Source of the DNA: an uncultured Candidatus Melainabacteria bacterium
Lineage (GTDB): Bacteria; Cyanobacteriota; Vampirovibrionia; Gastranaerophilales; Gastranaerophilaceae
DNA: 64,000 nt
Assembly: GCA_934700335.1 (NCBI GenBank)
Contig: CAKUXM010000005.1
Coordinates: 43,065-107,064, forward strand
Direction of reading: 5' to 3'
A program made the position numbers and the translations under genes. Position 1 is the stretch's first letter. Every line of letters starts with the position of its first letter. Of the stretch, positions 50,530 through 59,565 are shown piece by piece. The notes beneath the pieces are model-generated. The model was not told where the DNA came from and searched no databases. It saw only the letters and a program-made list of their open reading frames with translations.

Positions 50530-52068
50530 ATGAGAAAAGTTTTATTATTAGCAATATTTTTATTAATAGGAACTTCTTCTTATGCTCAAACTTGGGTAAA
50601 TGACACAAAAACTTTATTTGATAAAAATCAAGCAGTAGTTCTCACAATCAATGTGAGAACTTTTGCTGCTGTAGATAATAATAGGAACGGAATTATTGAA
50701 CCTAGTAAAGGTGAGGTTAAAGGTAATTTTGTAAATGCAATATCAAGATTAGATGAAATATCAAGCCTTGGTATTAATACCTTGCATTTGCTTCCCATAA
50801 ATACTGTCGGGGTAAAACGTGCTTATGGTACGGCGGGGTCTTTGTTTGCGGTTAAAAATATTACTGAAATTGACCCTATGCTAAAAAGTTCAAATTCGAT
50901 TTCGGGTACTAATTTTGAGGTTAAAAATTTTGTCGATGCTTGTCATAAACGAAATATTCGTGTAATCGTTGAAATGCCTGCTTATGGGGCTTATGATTTG
51001 TATTTGAAAAAATCAAGATGGTTCTTAAAGAATAATAACAGAACCGCTGTTTTACTTCCTAATCAAAAAGACATAAGAGTTTTTAACGCTGGAACGAATT
51101 CAAACTTAAATAAAGAAGTTTATGATATTTATGAAAAATATATTGATATGTTATTGTCGTTAAATATTGACGGTGTTGTAGTTCAAGATCCATTTTTGAA
51201 ACCGACTAAGTTTTGGCAAAACTTAATTCGTCATGCAAATGAACGTAATCAGCAATTTGTTTTTATTGCAGAAATGAAACAAAGTACAAAAAGATTACCG
51301 GTTAAAGGTATACTATTTGTTAGTCTTAAGAAATTGTTGAGTGTTGGATTTGATGTGTACTTGGGCGATTTTAATAAGTTTCAATCTTTAAAAACAGGAA
51401 AAGACTTTAATAAAAATTTATCAAAGAGTTTGAAATATACAATAAAAAAAGAAAATGCAAAAGCGGTATTGGCTGATTTTGCTATGTATAATGATGTTGC
51501 ACCAATTTTAGTTGAAGATATTTATTTGTCTAAAATGATAATCTGGTTGAGTTCGACTTTGCCTGTAAATTCAATTTATACAGATGGTTTTCAAACAGGC
51601 GACGATTATTCTTTTGATTTAGCTAACGTGAAGGCTCCAAAATCATATACTGATGATAAATTCTTTTTTGCAAATCGTGGAAAAATGGACTTATACAATT
51701 TTTCGCGTCGTCCAAAAGGTTCGTATCCGGAGTTGCAAAGTGAGTTAAAGGCTGGAAATAAATTCAAGGCTTATATAGCAAATTATATGCCTTATGCTGA
51801 GTTAGAAATTCTTAAAACTGTATATCCTGATGTCTTTGCATACGCATTGACTGATAGAATCAATAAAATGACAGTATTTGTTTTAGGTTCTTTTGATTTA
51901 GAAAATATTAAAAATGTAGAACTTGAAATTCCTAAAATGACTAAGAAAACAGTAATTGAAAATGTCCATTCTTACGCTATTCCACAAGCTTCAAGAGGCA
52001 AATTTAGCACGTTATTGGCACCGGCAGATATTCAAGTTTTCTTGGTTAAAGATTTTGCTTTGAAATAG
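50530..52068 (+). CDS. Exported GH13-like barrel protein, probably catalytically degenerate
   Basis: A 512-residue protein with signal peptide MRKVLLLAIFLLIGTSSYAQ. The barrel start GINTLHLLPINTVGVK .. AYGTAGSLFAVKNITEID is typical of the alpha-amylase family. But the usual DGFRxD reads IDGVVVQDP (no Arg), and the DxxxNH region reads IVEMPAYGA (no Asn-His). IAEMKQST keeps a Glu at the acid position. So it may bind rather than cleave glycans, or use other residues. It is the third gene in a secD-secF operon, an unusual place for a glycan protein. No close match recalled. Confidence 0.6.
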   Translation: MRKVLLLAIFLLIGTSSYAQTWVNDTKTLFDKNQAVVLTINVRTFAAVDNNRNGIIEPSKGEVKGNFVNAISRLDEISSLGINTLHLLPINTVGVKRAYGTAGSLFAVKNITEIDPMLKSSNSISGTNFEVKNFVDACHKRNIRVIVEMPAYGAYDLYLKKSRWFLKNNNRTAVLLPNQKDIRVFNAGTNSNLNKEVYDIYEKYIDMLLSLNIDGVVVQDPFLKPTKFWQNLIRHANERNQQFVFIAEMKQSTKRLPVKGILFVSLKKLLSVGFDVYLGDFNKFQSLKTGKDFNKNLSKSLKYTIKKENAKAVLADFAMYNDVAPILVEDIYLSKMIIWLSSTLPVNSIYTDGFQTGDDYSFDLANVKAPKSYTDDKFFFANRGKMDLYNFSRRPKGSYPELQSELKAGNKFKAYIANYMPYAELEILKTVYPDVFAYALTDRINKMTVFVLGSFDLENIKNVELEIPKMTKKTVIENVHSYAIPQASRGKFSTLLAPADIQVFLVKDFALK

Positions 52069-52154
52069 AGTGTGAATAAATTTTAACAACTCTTGTAAAA
52101 TAAATATCTTTGGTATATTATTAGTACATAATCATTAGAAAGAAGGAAAATATT

Positions 52155-52346
52155 ATGGCAAAACATTGTGAAGTATGCGGTAAGAAAACACTTAAATCAG
52201 CTAAATTAACATTCTCTCATAAACAATTAGTTAACCGTCAAACTCCTAATTTACAAACAATTAGAGTTAATGATAATGGTGTAACTCGTAAAATGACAGT
52301 ATGTGCTTCTTGTTTGAAAGCAAACAAAGTTCAAAAAGCTGTTTAA
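52155..52346 (+). CDS. rpmB: 50S ribosomal protein L28
   Basis: A 63-residue ribosomal protein: MAKHCEVCGKKTLKSAKLTF, NRQTPNLQTIRVNDNG and CASCLKANKV. The two CxxC pairs (CEVC, CASC) are the zinc-binding version of L28. AGAAGGAAAATATT precedes the ATG; a promoter with TTGTAA and extended -10 TGGTATATT (52093-52119) lies upstream. Single gene with terminator. Confidence 0.96.
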   Translation: MAKHCEVCGKKTLKSAKLTFSHKQLVNRQTPNLQTIRVNDNGVTRKMTVCASCLKANKVQKAV

Positions 52347-52368
52347 TTGTTTATTTAACAATTTTAAA

Positions 52369-52402
52369 AAAGAGAAACTTTAGGGTTTCTCTTTTTTTTT
52401 TG
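52369..52402 (+). terminator. rpmB: Terminator of rpmB
   Basis: AAAGAGAAAC / GTTTCTCTTT stem (52369-52378 / 52385-52394) with a T-run of more than ten bases. Confidence 0.9.
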
Positions 52403-52430
52403 TAACTTTTAAATAGTATTTTGGGAGAAC

Positions 52431-52466
52431 AAAAAGACTTAGTTCATTTTGAACTAAGTCTTTTTG
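52431..52466 (-). terminator. Terminator of the rpsB-tsf operon (bidirectional)
   Basis: A perfect 16-bp stem (52431-52446 / 52450-52465) has a TTT loop and T runs on both strands. It lies 23 bases beyond the tsf stop. Confidence 0.88.
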
Positions 52467-52488
52467 TTTCTATGAGTTGTTAATTAAA

Positions 52489-53352
52489 TTAACCATTAAT
52501 TTGGCTCATAACTTCATCAGCGAAGTTTTCGTTACGTTTTTCTAAACCTTCACCCAATGTGTATCTAACAAATTTAACGATGTTCAATTTGCCTTCGATT
52601 AATTGAGCAACTGTTTGGCTAGGATCTTTTACGAAACCTTGTTCTAATAAACATTTTTGAGCTAAGATTTTGTGTAAACGACCTTCAACAATTTTTTCTC
52701 TAATGTTTTCAGGTTTTTTAGCTAAATCTTCTTTACCCATTTCAATACGTTTTTCTTCTTCTCTTACTTCAGCAGGAATATCTTCTGGAGATAAGAATTC
52801 AGGTGCGCATGAAGCAATGTGTAAGCATAAATCTTTCATTAAATCTTCATCTTTCGCATCAGTTTGAAGTAAAACGCCGATTTTACCATTGTGGACATAA
52901 GATGCAACATTACCTTCAAATCTTACAAATCTTCTGAAAGTAATTTTTTCACCAATTGAAGCGATTTTTTCTTTAATAACATCTTCAATTTTTTTACCAC
53001 ATTTTTCGCAAGTAGATTTAAGTAGAGCATCAACGTCAGCTGGGTTTGATTCTGCAACGAAGTCTGCTAAACATTGGCAAAGTTGTTTGAATTCATCGTT
53101 TTTAGCAACGAAATCTGTTTCACAATTGACTTCAACCAAAGCTCCCACTTTATCATTTACAGATGATGCAACAAGACCTTCAGCAGCGATTCTGCCCATT
53201 TTCTTTTCTGCAGAAGCGATACCTTTTTGTCTTAATGCTTCAACTGCTTTTTCCATATCACCTTCGCATTCAGTCAAGGCTTTTTTGCAATCCATCATGC
53301 CTGCGCCTGTTTTGTCGCGAAGTTCTTTTACCATTTGTGCTGTTATTGCCAT
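52489..53352 (-). CDS. tsf: Elongation factor Ts
   Basis: Exchanges GDP for GTP on EF-Tu. The 287-residue protein has the N-terminal UBA-like start (VKELRDKTGAGMMDCKKALTE), VEVNCETDFVAKN, and the Tu-interacting core. EGRLHKILAQKCLLEQGFVKD is conserved. It follows rpsB by 22 bases; the pair is near-universal. Confidence 0.98.
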   Translation of the reverse strand: MAITAQMVKELRDKTGAGMMDCKKALTECEGDMEKAVEALRQKGIASAEKKMGRIAAEGLVASSVNDKVGALVEVNCETDFVAKNDEFKQLCQCLADFVAESNPADVDALLKSTCEKCGKKIEDVIKEKIASIGEKITFRRFVRFEGNVASYVHNGKIGVLLQTDAKDEDLMKDLCLHIASCAPEFLSPEDIPAEVREEEKRIEMGKEDLAKKPENIREKIVEGRLHKILAQKCLLEQGFVKDPSQTVAQLIEGKLNIVKFVRYTLGEGLEKRNENFADEVMSQING

Positions 53353-53374
53353 TTTTTATTTCTCCATTAATTAA

Positions 53375-54136
53375 TTATGCGTTTGCAGTTTCTACGCCTG
53401 CATCTTCTGGTTTAATTTCTTCAATTTTTTTAGTTGTGTTAGCTTTAGCTGCTCTTAATTCTTTACCTTCAAGAACTGCATCTGCTAATTTTGATGCAAC
53501 TAATTTAATAGAACGGATAGCATCGTCGTTACCAGGGATAACGTAATCAATGTTATCTGGGTTAGCATTTGTATCAGCTAAACAAATAACAGGAATACCT
53601 AATTTGTTAGCTTCAAGAATAGCGATATCTTCTTTAGCTTGGTCAACGATAAAGATTAATTCTGGTAATCCTCTCATTTCTTTAATACCACCTAATGTTT
53701 TGCTCAATTTAGCAAGTTGTCTGTTCATTTGAGCGATTTCTTTTTTAGGTAATTTTTCAGCATGACCGCTAGCGATAAAGCTTTCTAACTCTCTTAATTT
53801 GTTTACTCTGCCTCTGATTGTTTCAAAGTTAGTTAACATACCACCTAACCATCTTCTGTTAACGTAGTATGCACCAGCTCTTGTCGCTTCTTCTGCTACA
53901 ACATCAGTTGCTTGTTTTTTTGTGCCTACGAATAAAACATTTTTACCTTTTGCAGAATATTCTCTTACTACGTCGTAAGCTGCATCTAGTAATTCTGATG
54001 TTTTACGTAAGTCAATTACATAAATACCATTTCTTGCACCATAAATATATGGTTTCATTTTTGGGTTCCATCTTTGTGTTTGGTGTCCGAAGTGTACACC
54101 TGCGTCTAAAAGTTCAGTCATTGATGCTACTGGCAT
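53375..54136 (-). CDS. rpsB: 30S ribosomal protein S2
   Basis: The 253-residue protein starts MPVASMTELLDAGVHFGHQT, the classical S2 N-terminus, followed by NPKMKPYIYGARNGIYVIDL, GTKKQA and RWLGGMLTNFETI. A Lys/Glu-rich tail closes it. AAGGAGAAAG precedes the ATG. The roughly 95-base leader with a hairpin (see separate entry) suggests autoregulation by S2, as is known in other bacteria. Confidence 0.98.
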   Translation of the reverse strand: MPVASMTELLDAGVHFGHQTQRWNPKMKPYIYGARNGIYVIDLRKTSELLDAAYDVVREYSAKGKNVLFVGTKKQATDVVAEEATRAGAYYVNRRWLGGMLTNFETIRGRVNKLRELESFIASGHAEKLPKKEIAQMNRQLAKLSKTLGGIKEMRGLPELIFIVDQAKEDIAILEANKLGIPVICLADTNANPDNIDYVIPGNDDAIRSIKLVASKLADAVLEGKELRAAKANTTKKIEEIKPEDAGVETANA

Positions 54137-54200
54137 CTTTCTTCTCCTTATATTATTGTGTATTGTACTACGGATTCTAAGACTTCATTCATTTCTGAAC

Positions 54201-54264
54201 TAGGGCGAAGCCTATCAAGTCATTAGAACCATAATAATTATAATACAAATATATTTACAAGCAA
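54201..54264 (-). promoter_or_regulatory. rpsB: rpsB promoter and leader hairpin
   Basis: On the minus strand TTGCTT (54259-54264), 16 bases, TATAAT (54237-54242) make a promoter. The transcript would run about 95 bases to the rpsB start and contains a small hairpin (TAGG..CCTA at 54201-54214, with a longer GACTT/AAGTC pairing possible around it). It may bind S2. Confidence 0.55.
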
Positions 54265-54304
54265 ACTGAACTTATAAAGTGTTAAGAGTTATGACGCAAG
54301 ACTT

Positions 54305-55141
54305 TTACTCGTGGTCGTGATGTTCCATGTCTCTGTATTCAAGTCCCATTTGGTCGCTAACGTTTTGTAAAAATTCTTTTGTTGATTGAACTGCTAAGTT
54401 AAATTGTTGTTGCGTAATTTCGTCCCAATAAGGTTCATTTTTACGTGTTATTTTTCCTACATCTTTTGTTTCTTCAAAATTATTTTGGAACAATTGAGTG
54501 CAACTTCTTGGGTTTCTAATCTCTGTTACATAATTTTTAGCGCAATCATCAATAATATCTTCTGCAAATCTTTCGTAATCAGTGTGGATTTTTAAGTCAA
54601 TTGCTTTGCCTACCGCAGAAGTCTCTTGAATATGTTGAGGTTGAGTTACATCTTGCAAAAAGTGGCATGCTCTTGCTGCATTTTCAATTGTTGCATCGTC
54701 GTCTTCGTCCTCAATTGCCATATCAATTTTGTCCAAATGGTCATAATATGCTGCTTTTGCATTGTTTTTACCATTGAAATCCATAAAGCTTAAAGCGTTA
54801 TTGTTTGAGATTTTTTTAAAGACTGTTGCTGTGTTTAGCGCTCCTAAGCTAAATGTTCCGAAAGCTTTTAGTTTATCAGTAAAAGATACAGTCTTTTCGT
54901 CTTTTGGTTCTTCGTGTTTTAAGAAGATATCTTGTTCGGGTTGTTCTTTTTCTCCAAAGTAAAAATGTTTATTGGCTAAGAAACCAATATCATCATGGTC
55001 TGGTTGTTGAACAAAATGTTCAAGTGCACTTTTATATTTTGCAAATTGAGGCATGTCTTTAATTGCTGTCTCCATAATCACTCTATGGGTTTCACAGCTC
55101 CAGCCAAAATTTATGTTATTTCTGTTTGGATTTATATTCAT
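54305..55141 (-). CDS. Zinc phospholipase C / P1-nuclease superfamily protein with NFG leader
   Basis: A 278-residue protein. The zinc ligands of the superfamily are visible: W14 and H19 (WSCETH, the same W-x4-H spacing as P1 nuclease), D48/D50/D51, H59 (KHFYFG), H160, D164 and H170 (ACHFLQDVTQPQH, close to P1 and to PLC), H186 and E190 (HTDYE, as in bacterial PLC). In known members the Trp is the mature N-terminus and its free amine binds zinc. Here 13 residues precede it, ending NINFG, like the NFNG leaders at 1624 and 2232. So cleavage after Gly13 is suggested. No classical signal peptide. Good ribosome site (TGGAG). Substrate unknown. Confidence 0.75.
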   Translation of the reverse strand: MNINPNRNNINFGWSCETHRVIMETAIKDMPQFAKYKSALEHFVQQPDHDDIGFLANKHFYFGEKEQPEQDIFLKHEEPKDEKTVSFTDKLKAFGTFSLGALNTATVFKKISNNNALSFMDFNGKNNAKAAYYDHLDKIDMAIEDEDDDATIENAARACHFLQDVTQPQHIQETSAVGKAIDLKIHTDYERFAEDIIDDCAKNYVTEIRNPRSCTQLFQNNFEETKDVGKITRKNEPYWDEITQQQFNLAVQSTKEFLQNVSDQMGLEYRDMEHHDHE

Positions 55142-55274
55142 GCACTACTCCACAGTTTTATAATGTTACTGAAGCTTTAAAATTGACTTTTCTTGATAAA
55201 TTGTAAAAAAAATTTTACAAATTATATTTATGAAAAAATTTTATTTTATTATGTTTTAAGCAAAGGAGATTTTT

Positions 55275-55739
55275 GTGAAAAATTACATTGAAATGAGACC
55301 CCACCATTTATTATGTCTTCCAGGATATAAAGGCTATGGTTATGATAAAAAGCATTCTAACAGTTGGGATAGAGTGTCAAAATCTTTAAAAGAATATCCT
55401 GATATGAGAGTTAAAATCGTTTCTGGTAAAGATACACTTTGTACAACTTGTCCGAATGATGGCTCAAAAGGTTCTACTTGTAATGGAAAACGTTTGAAAA
55501 TCCTTGACGACCAAGTTAAAAACTTAATCAATATAAAAGATAATGTAATTTACAGATTTAATGACCTTATGGCAAAGGTTAGAGAGGTTATGACTCCGGA
55601 AAAACACAAAGAACTTTGCGGTTCTTGTCAATGGAGAAGTAAAGGTTTATGTAACGATACATTCCAAAAACAATCAGGTGTTGAACCTTATGAACCTCAA
55701 GAAGTTGATCCAGAAGATATGTTTATGTATGCAGTTTAG
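55275..55739 (+). CDS. DUF1284 family protein (GTG start)
   Basis: A 154-residue soluble protein starting from GTG after AAAGGAGATTTTT. The start EMRPHHLLCLPGYKGYGYDK is the family signature. Eight further Cys in CTTCPNDGSKGSTC and CGSCQWRSKGLC, plus the double His, point to a metal or Fe-S site. The function of DUF1284 is not established. Single gene between the phospholipase-like gene and uvrA. Confidence 0.85.
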   Translation: MKNYIEMRPHHLLCLPGYKGYGYDKKHSNSWDRVSKSLKEYPDMRVKIVSGKDTLCTTCPNDGSKGSTCNGKRLKILDDQVKNLINIKDNVIYRFNDLMAKVREVMTPEKHKELCGSCQWRSKGLCNDTFQKQSGVEPYEPQEVDPEDMFMYAV

Positions 55740-55744
55740 TTTGC

Positions 55745-55782
55745 TTGAAAATGATATACCGAGTGGTATAATGTTGACGTTA
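55745..55782 (+). promoter_or_regulatory. uvrA: uvrA promoter with very short leader
   Basis: TTGAAA (55745-55750), 16 bases, extended -10 TGGTATAAT (55764-55772), then nine bases to the ATG at 55782. A leader of about two bases is expected, with no ribosome site. No LexA-like box was recognised. Confidence 0.7.
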
Positions 55783-58610
55783 TGAGTGAAAAAATTGTTA
55801 TTAAAGGCGCGAAAGAAAATAATTTAAAAGATATTTCTTTAGAACTGCCAAAAAATGAACTTATCGTATTTACAGGTGTTTCAGGGTCAGGTAAGAGCTC
55901 TCTGGCTTTTGATACAATTTTTGCAGAAGGTCAAAGAAGATATGTTGAAAGTCTTTCAACTTATGCCCGTCAATTTTTAGGACAAATGGATAAACCTAAT
56001 GTTGAAAGTATAGATGGACTTTCACCTGCAATTTCTATTGACCAAAAATCGACTAGTAACAACCCTCGTTCTACTGTTGGGACAGTTACTGAAATTTATG
56101 ATTATTTAAGACTTTTGTATGCTCGTATAGGTACTCCGTATTGTCCACATTGCGGTAGTGAGATTAAACCTCAATCAATAGATGAAATTGTAAATTCGGT
56201 GATGAAATTACCTGATGGAACTAAAATTCAGGTAATGGCACCAATTGCAAAAGGTAAAAAAGGTGAATTCCAAAATGTATTTTCCGAATTAATTCAAGAG
56301 GGTTTTATTAGGGTAAAAGTTGATGGCGAAATTTATAATTTAGATGAAGATGAAATTAAATTAGCTAAAACTCAAAAGCACGATATTGACGTTGTAATAG
56401 ATAGATTGGTTATCAAAGATAATATTCAATCAAGACTTGCAGATAGTATTCAAATTGCCCTGCAAAAAGCTGACGGAATTTGTAAGATTGACAATGTTTC
56501 TGATAAATCTGAGAAAATTTACAGTGAAAAACTTGCATGTAGTAAGTGTAATGTGAGTTTTGACGAACTTGCACCTCGTATATTTAGTTTTAACAACCCT
56601 TATGGTGCTTGCGAAAAATGTGGTGGTATTGGTGTTGATTATAAACTTGACCCTGATTTAATTGTTCCAGATAAAGATAAATCTTTGGCTGAGGGTGCAA
56701 TTTTCCCATGGACTAAAACTTCAAATTCATACTATGATGATTTATTAAAATCAGTATGTTTAGCGTTTAAAATTGATTATAATGCGCCATTTAAAGATTT
56801 AACAAAAGAAGAACAAGATATAATTTTGAACGGTAGTGATACCCCGATTATGATTACTGTTAAAGATTTTGGTACTAAACGTTATAGAACAAGATATAGC
56901 CATTATGAAGGTGTTATTCCGTTTTTAGAAAGAAGATACAATGAAACTTCTGGCGATTATTGGATAGAAGAAATTCAAAAATACATGATTATGAAACCTT
57001 GTCCAAAGTGTCATGGTGCAAGACTTAAACCTTTTCCATTGGCAGTAAAAATTAATGGAAAAAATATTTACGAATTCACAAAAATGTCTGTAAATGAAGA
57101 ATTTGATTTTATTTCAAATCTTTATTTAGATTTGTCTGAATATCAAATGACAATTGCGAAACAAATTCTTGATGAAATTCGTGCGAGACTAAAATTCTTG
57201 ATTGACGTTGGTTTAAATTACCTTGATTTAGCGAGAATGGCATCAACTTTATCAGGCGGAGAAGCTCAAAGAATTAGACTTGCAACGCAAATTGGTAGCG
57301 GACTTTCTGGAGTTTTGTATGTTCTTGATGAACCGTCAATTGGATTACATCAAAGAGATAATGACCAGTTGATTAAAACACTTGTAAAATTGCGCAATTT
57401 AGGAAACACTCTAATTGTAGTTGAACACGATGAGGATACTATCAAATCAGCAGATTATATCGTAGATATTGGTCCAAAAGCTGGTATTGATGGTGGTTAT
57501 ATTGTTGCTAAAGGTTCGCAGGAGGATATTATTGATGAAGAAAATTCAATTACTGGTAAATATTTGAGTGGCGAAAAATTTATACCAATTCCAGAAAAAA
57601 TAAGAGATGGAAATGGCGAATTTTTAAAAGTTAGAAATGCTCATTTGAATAACTTGAAAAATCTAGATTTAGATATTCCATTAGGCAAAATTGTAGTTTT
57701 AACAGGAGTTTCAGGTTCTGGTAAATCAACTTTGATGCAAGATTTAATTTTTGAATACGCAAAACACAAGTTACGTAAAAATAAACCAAAACCTCAAGGC
57801 GTGGACAGTATTGAAGGTTTTGAAAATATTGATAAAATTATTGATATTGACCAATCTCCAATCGGAAGAACTCCACGTTCTAACCCTGCAACATATACAG
57901 ATGTATTTACTCACATTAGAGACTTGTTTGCAAAAACAAATGAGGCAAAAATGCGAGGATACAAAGCTGGTAGATTTAGTTTTAACGTAAAAGGCGGACG
58001 TTGTGAGGCTTGTAAAGGTGATGGTGTTATAAAAATTGAAATGAACTTTCTATCTGATGTTTATGTAAAATGTGATGTCTGCAAAGGTAAACGGTATAAT
58101 AGAGAGACTTTAGAGGTTAAATACAAAGGTAAAACAATTTCTGATGTTCTTGATATGTCAGTAAAGGAAGCTCTTGAATTCTTTGACAGTGTTCCAACTA
58201 TTAAGAAGAAACTTCAAACCTTAAATGATGTAGGTCTTGATTATATTAAGTTGGGTCAAAGCGCTACAACACTTTCAGGGGGTGAAGCACAAAGAATTAA
58301 ACTGGCAAGCGAATTAAACAAGCGTTCAACTGGCAAAACTCTTTATCTTTTGGACGAACCTTCTGTTGGTTTGCACTGGGCTGATTTAGATAAACTCATC
58401 AAAATTCTTCAACAACTTGCAGATAACGGTAATACTATTTTAATAATTGAGCATAATATGGACTTGATAAAGGTTGCAGATTACATAATTGACTTAGGTC
58501 CTGAAGGCGGGAATGAGGGCGGTTATATCGTTGCAACTGGAACTCCAAAAGAGGTTTCTAAAAACAAAAAATCATACACAGGTAAATATTTACGTAAATA
58601 TTTTGAATAG
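55782..58610 (+). CDS. uvrA: UvrABC nucleotide excision repair subunit A
   Basis: Damage-sensing ATPase of nucleotide excision repair. The 942-residue protein has two ABC modules (GVSGSGKSSLAFDT, GVSGSGKSTLMQDL) with signatures LSGGEAQRI twice, and Cys zinc modules (CPHC/CSKC/CEKC and CEACKGDGV .. CDVCKGK). Length and order are normal. Its mRNA is predicted to be leaderless or almost so. A hydrolase gene follows 27 bases on with its own promoter overlapping the uvrA stop. Confidence 0.98.
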   Translation: MSEKIVIKGAKENNLKDISLELPKNELIVFTGVSGSGKSSLAFDTIFAEGQRRYVESLSTYARQFLGQMDKPNVESIDGLSPAISIDQKSTSNNPRSTVGTVTEIYDYLRLLYARIGTPYCPHCGSEIKPQSIDEIVNSVMKLPDGTKIQVMAPIAKGKKGEFQNVFSELIQEGFIRVKVDGEIYNLDEDEIKLAKTQKHDIDVVIDRLVIKDNIQSRLADSIQIALQKADGICKIDNVSDKSEKIYSEKLACSKCNVSFDELAPRIFSFNNPYGACEKCGGIGVDYKLDPDLIVPDKDKSLAEGAIFPWTKTSNSYYDDLLKSVCLAFKIDYNAPFKDLTKEEQDIILNGSDTPIMITVKDFGTKRYRTRYSHYEGVIPFLERRYNETSGDYWIEEIQKYMIMKPCPKCHGARLKPFPLAVKINGKNIYEFTKMSVNEEFDFISNLYLDLSEYQMTIAKQILDEIRARLKFLIDVGLNYLDLARMASTLSGGEAQRIRLATQIGSGLSGVLYVLDEPSIGLHQRDNDQLIKTLVKLRNLGNTLIVVEHDEDTIKSADYIVDIGPKAGIDGGYIVAKGSQEDIIDEENSITGKYLSGEKFIPIPEKIRDGNGEFLKVRNAHLNNLKNLDLDIPLGKIVVLTGVSGSGKSTLMQDLIFEYAKHKLRKNKPKPQGVDSIEGFENIDKIIDIDQSPIGRTPRSNPATYTDVFTHIRDLFAKTNEAKMRGYKAGRFSFNVKGGRCEACKGDGVIKIEMNFLSDVYVKCDVCKGKRYNRETLEVKYKGKTISDVLDMSVKEALEFFDSVPTIKKKLQTLNDVGLDYIKLGQSATTLSGGEAQRIKLASELNKRSTGKTLYLLDEPSVGLHWADLDKLIKILQQLADNGNTILIIEHNMDLIKVADYIIDLGPEGGNEGGYIVATGTPKEVSKNKKSYTGKYLRKYFE

Positions 58611-58638
58611 TTTTGGGCAATATGATATAATCCCTCTA
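58603..58638 (+). promoter_or_regulatory. Promoter predicting a leaderless mRNA for the alpha/beta hydrolase
   Basis: TTGAAT (58603-58608) overlaps the end of uvrA; 17 bases; extended -10 TGATATAAT (58623-58631) ends six bases before the ATG at 58638. Confidence 0.75.
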
Positions 58639-59552
58639 TGAGAAGATTCTTAATTAAAGTTTTATTTTACTTGTTATTATTCAAAAAGGCTTTTTATCTT
58701 TTTGTATATCCGTTGTTTACGGGTTCAAGATTATTTAAGCCAATAAGACTTTCTATGGAAAATTATTTGATTTTTCAACCTGCAAAATTAAGAGCAGTAA
58801 AAGTTGATAAATCTTTGTTGAAGAAGTTTATACCTCAACGTTTTGTAACAAATGACGGCGCAAGACTTTACGCATGGTGGTTTCCTCCTAAAGAAGGTCG
58901 TCCAGTAGTCTTATTCTTTCATGGTCAAGCTGAATCAATTCTTTCTCATCAAGATGTTGCAAAATATTGTTTAAAGCACGATTTAGGATTGTTTATGCTT
59001 AGCTATCGTGGTCATTATAAGAGTTGGGGATTACCTTCAGAAAAAGGTGTTTACTTAGATGCTCAAACTGCTCTTGAACGTATTGAAGAACTTGGCACAA
59101 AAAGAGAAAACGTTATTGTTTGGGGACATTCATTAGGTACAACTGTTGCTGTGGAGACTGCAAAAAATAACAATGTTAAAGCATTAATTTTACAATCGCC
59201 TATTAAAGATATCAAATCTGCTGCGATTGATATTTCAAAATTCTATTTTAAAAGATTGCGCTTATATATGTTAAGGGCTATTTCTCAACATTTGATTAAG
59301 GCTTGTCCTTTTATTCAAAAATTTGATAATGTGTCAAAGATTGCAAAAGTTAAATGCCCAATCTTGATAATGCACTCAAAATCGGATAAAATTGCGCCAT
59401 ATTACAATTCTATGGCTTTGGCTAATGAAAATGACGATGCTGAACTATTCTTGTCTAGAAAAGGTAACCATTGGCTTACAGATTGGTGCTTAGATAGAGT
59501 ATCCGAATTTGTTGACAAATTGATTGCTCAAGATAATGTTTTAACAAAATAA
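58638..59552 (+). CDS. Alpha/beta hydrolase with N-terminal membrane anchor
   Basis: A 304-residue protein with a hydrophobic start (FLIKVLFYLLLFKKAFYLFVY), probably a membrane anchor. The hydrolase core has WWFPPKEG.PVVLFFHGQAES, the nucleophile Ser in WGHSLGTTVA, the Asp in HSKSDKIAP, and the His in KGNHWLTD. It belongs to the BAAT/YqkD-like serine hydrolases. Substrate unknown. It is followed after 13 bases by trpS. Confidence 0.85.
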   Translation: MRRFLIKVLFYLLLFKKAFYLFVYPLFTGSRLFKPIRLSMENYLIFQPAKLRAVKVDKSLLKKFIPQRFVTNDGARLYAWWFPPKEGRPVVLFFHGQAESILSHQDVAKYCLKHDLGLFMLSYRGHYKSWGLPSEKGVYLDAQTALERIEELGTKRENVIVWGHSLGTTVAVETAKNNNVKALILQSPIKDIKSAAIDISKFYFKRLRLYMLRAISQHLIKACPFIQKFDNVSKIAKVKCPILIMHSKSDKIAPYYNSMALANENDDAELFLSRKGNHWLTDWCLDRVSEFVDKLIAQDNVLTK

Positions 59553-59565
59553 GTACGGAGTTTGT

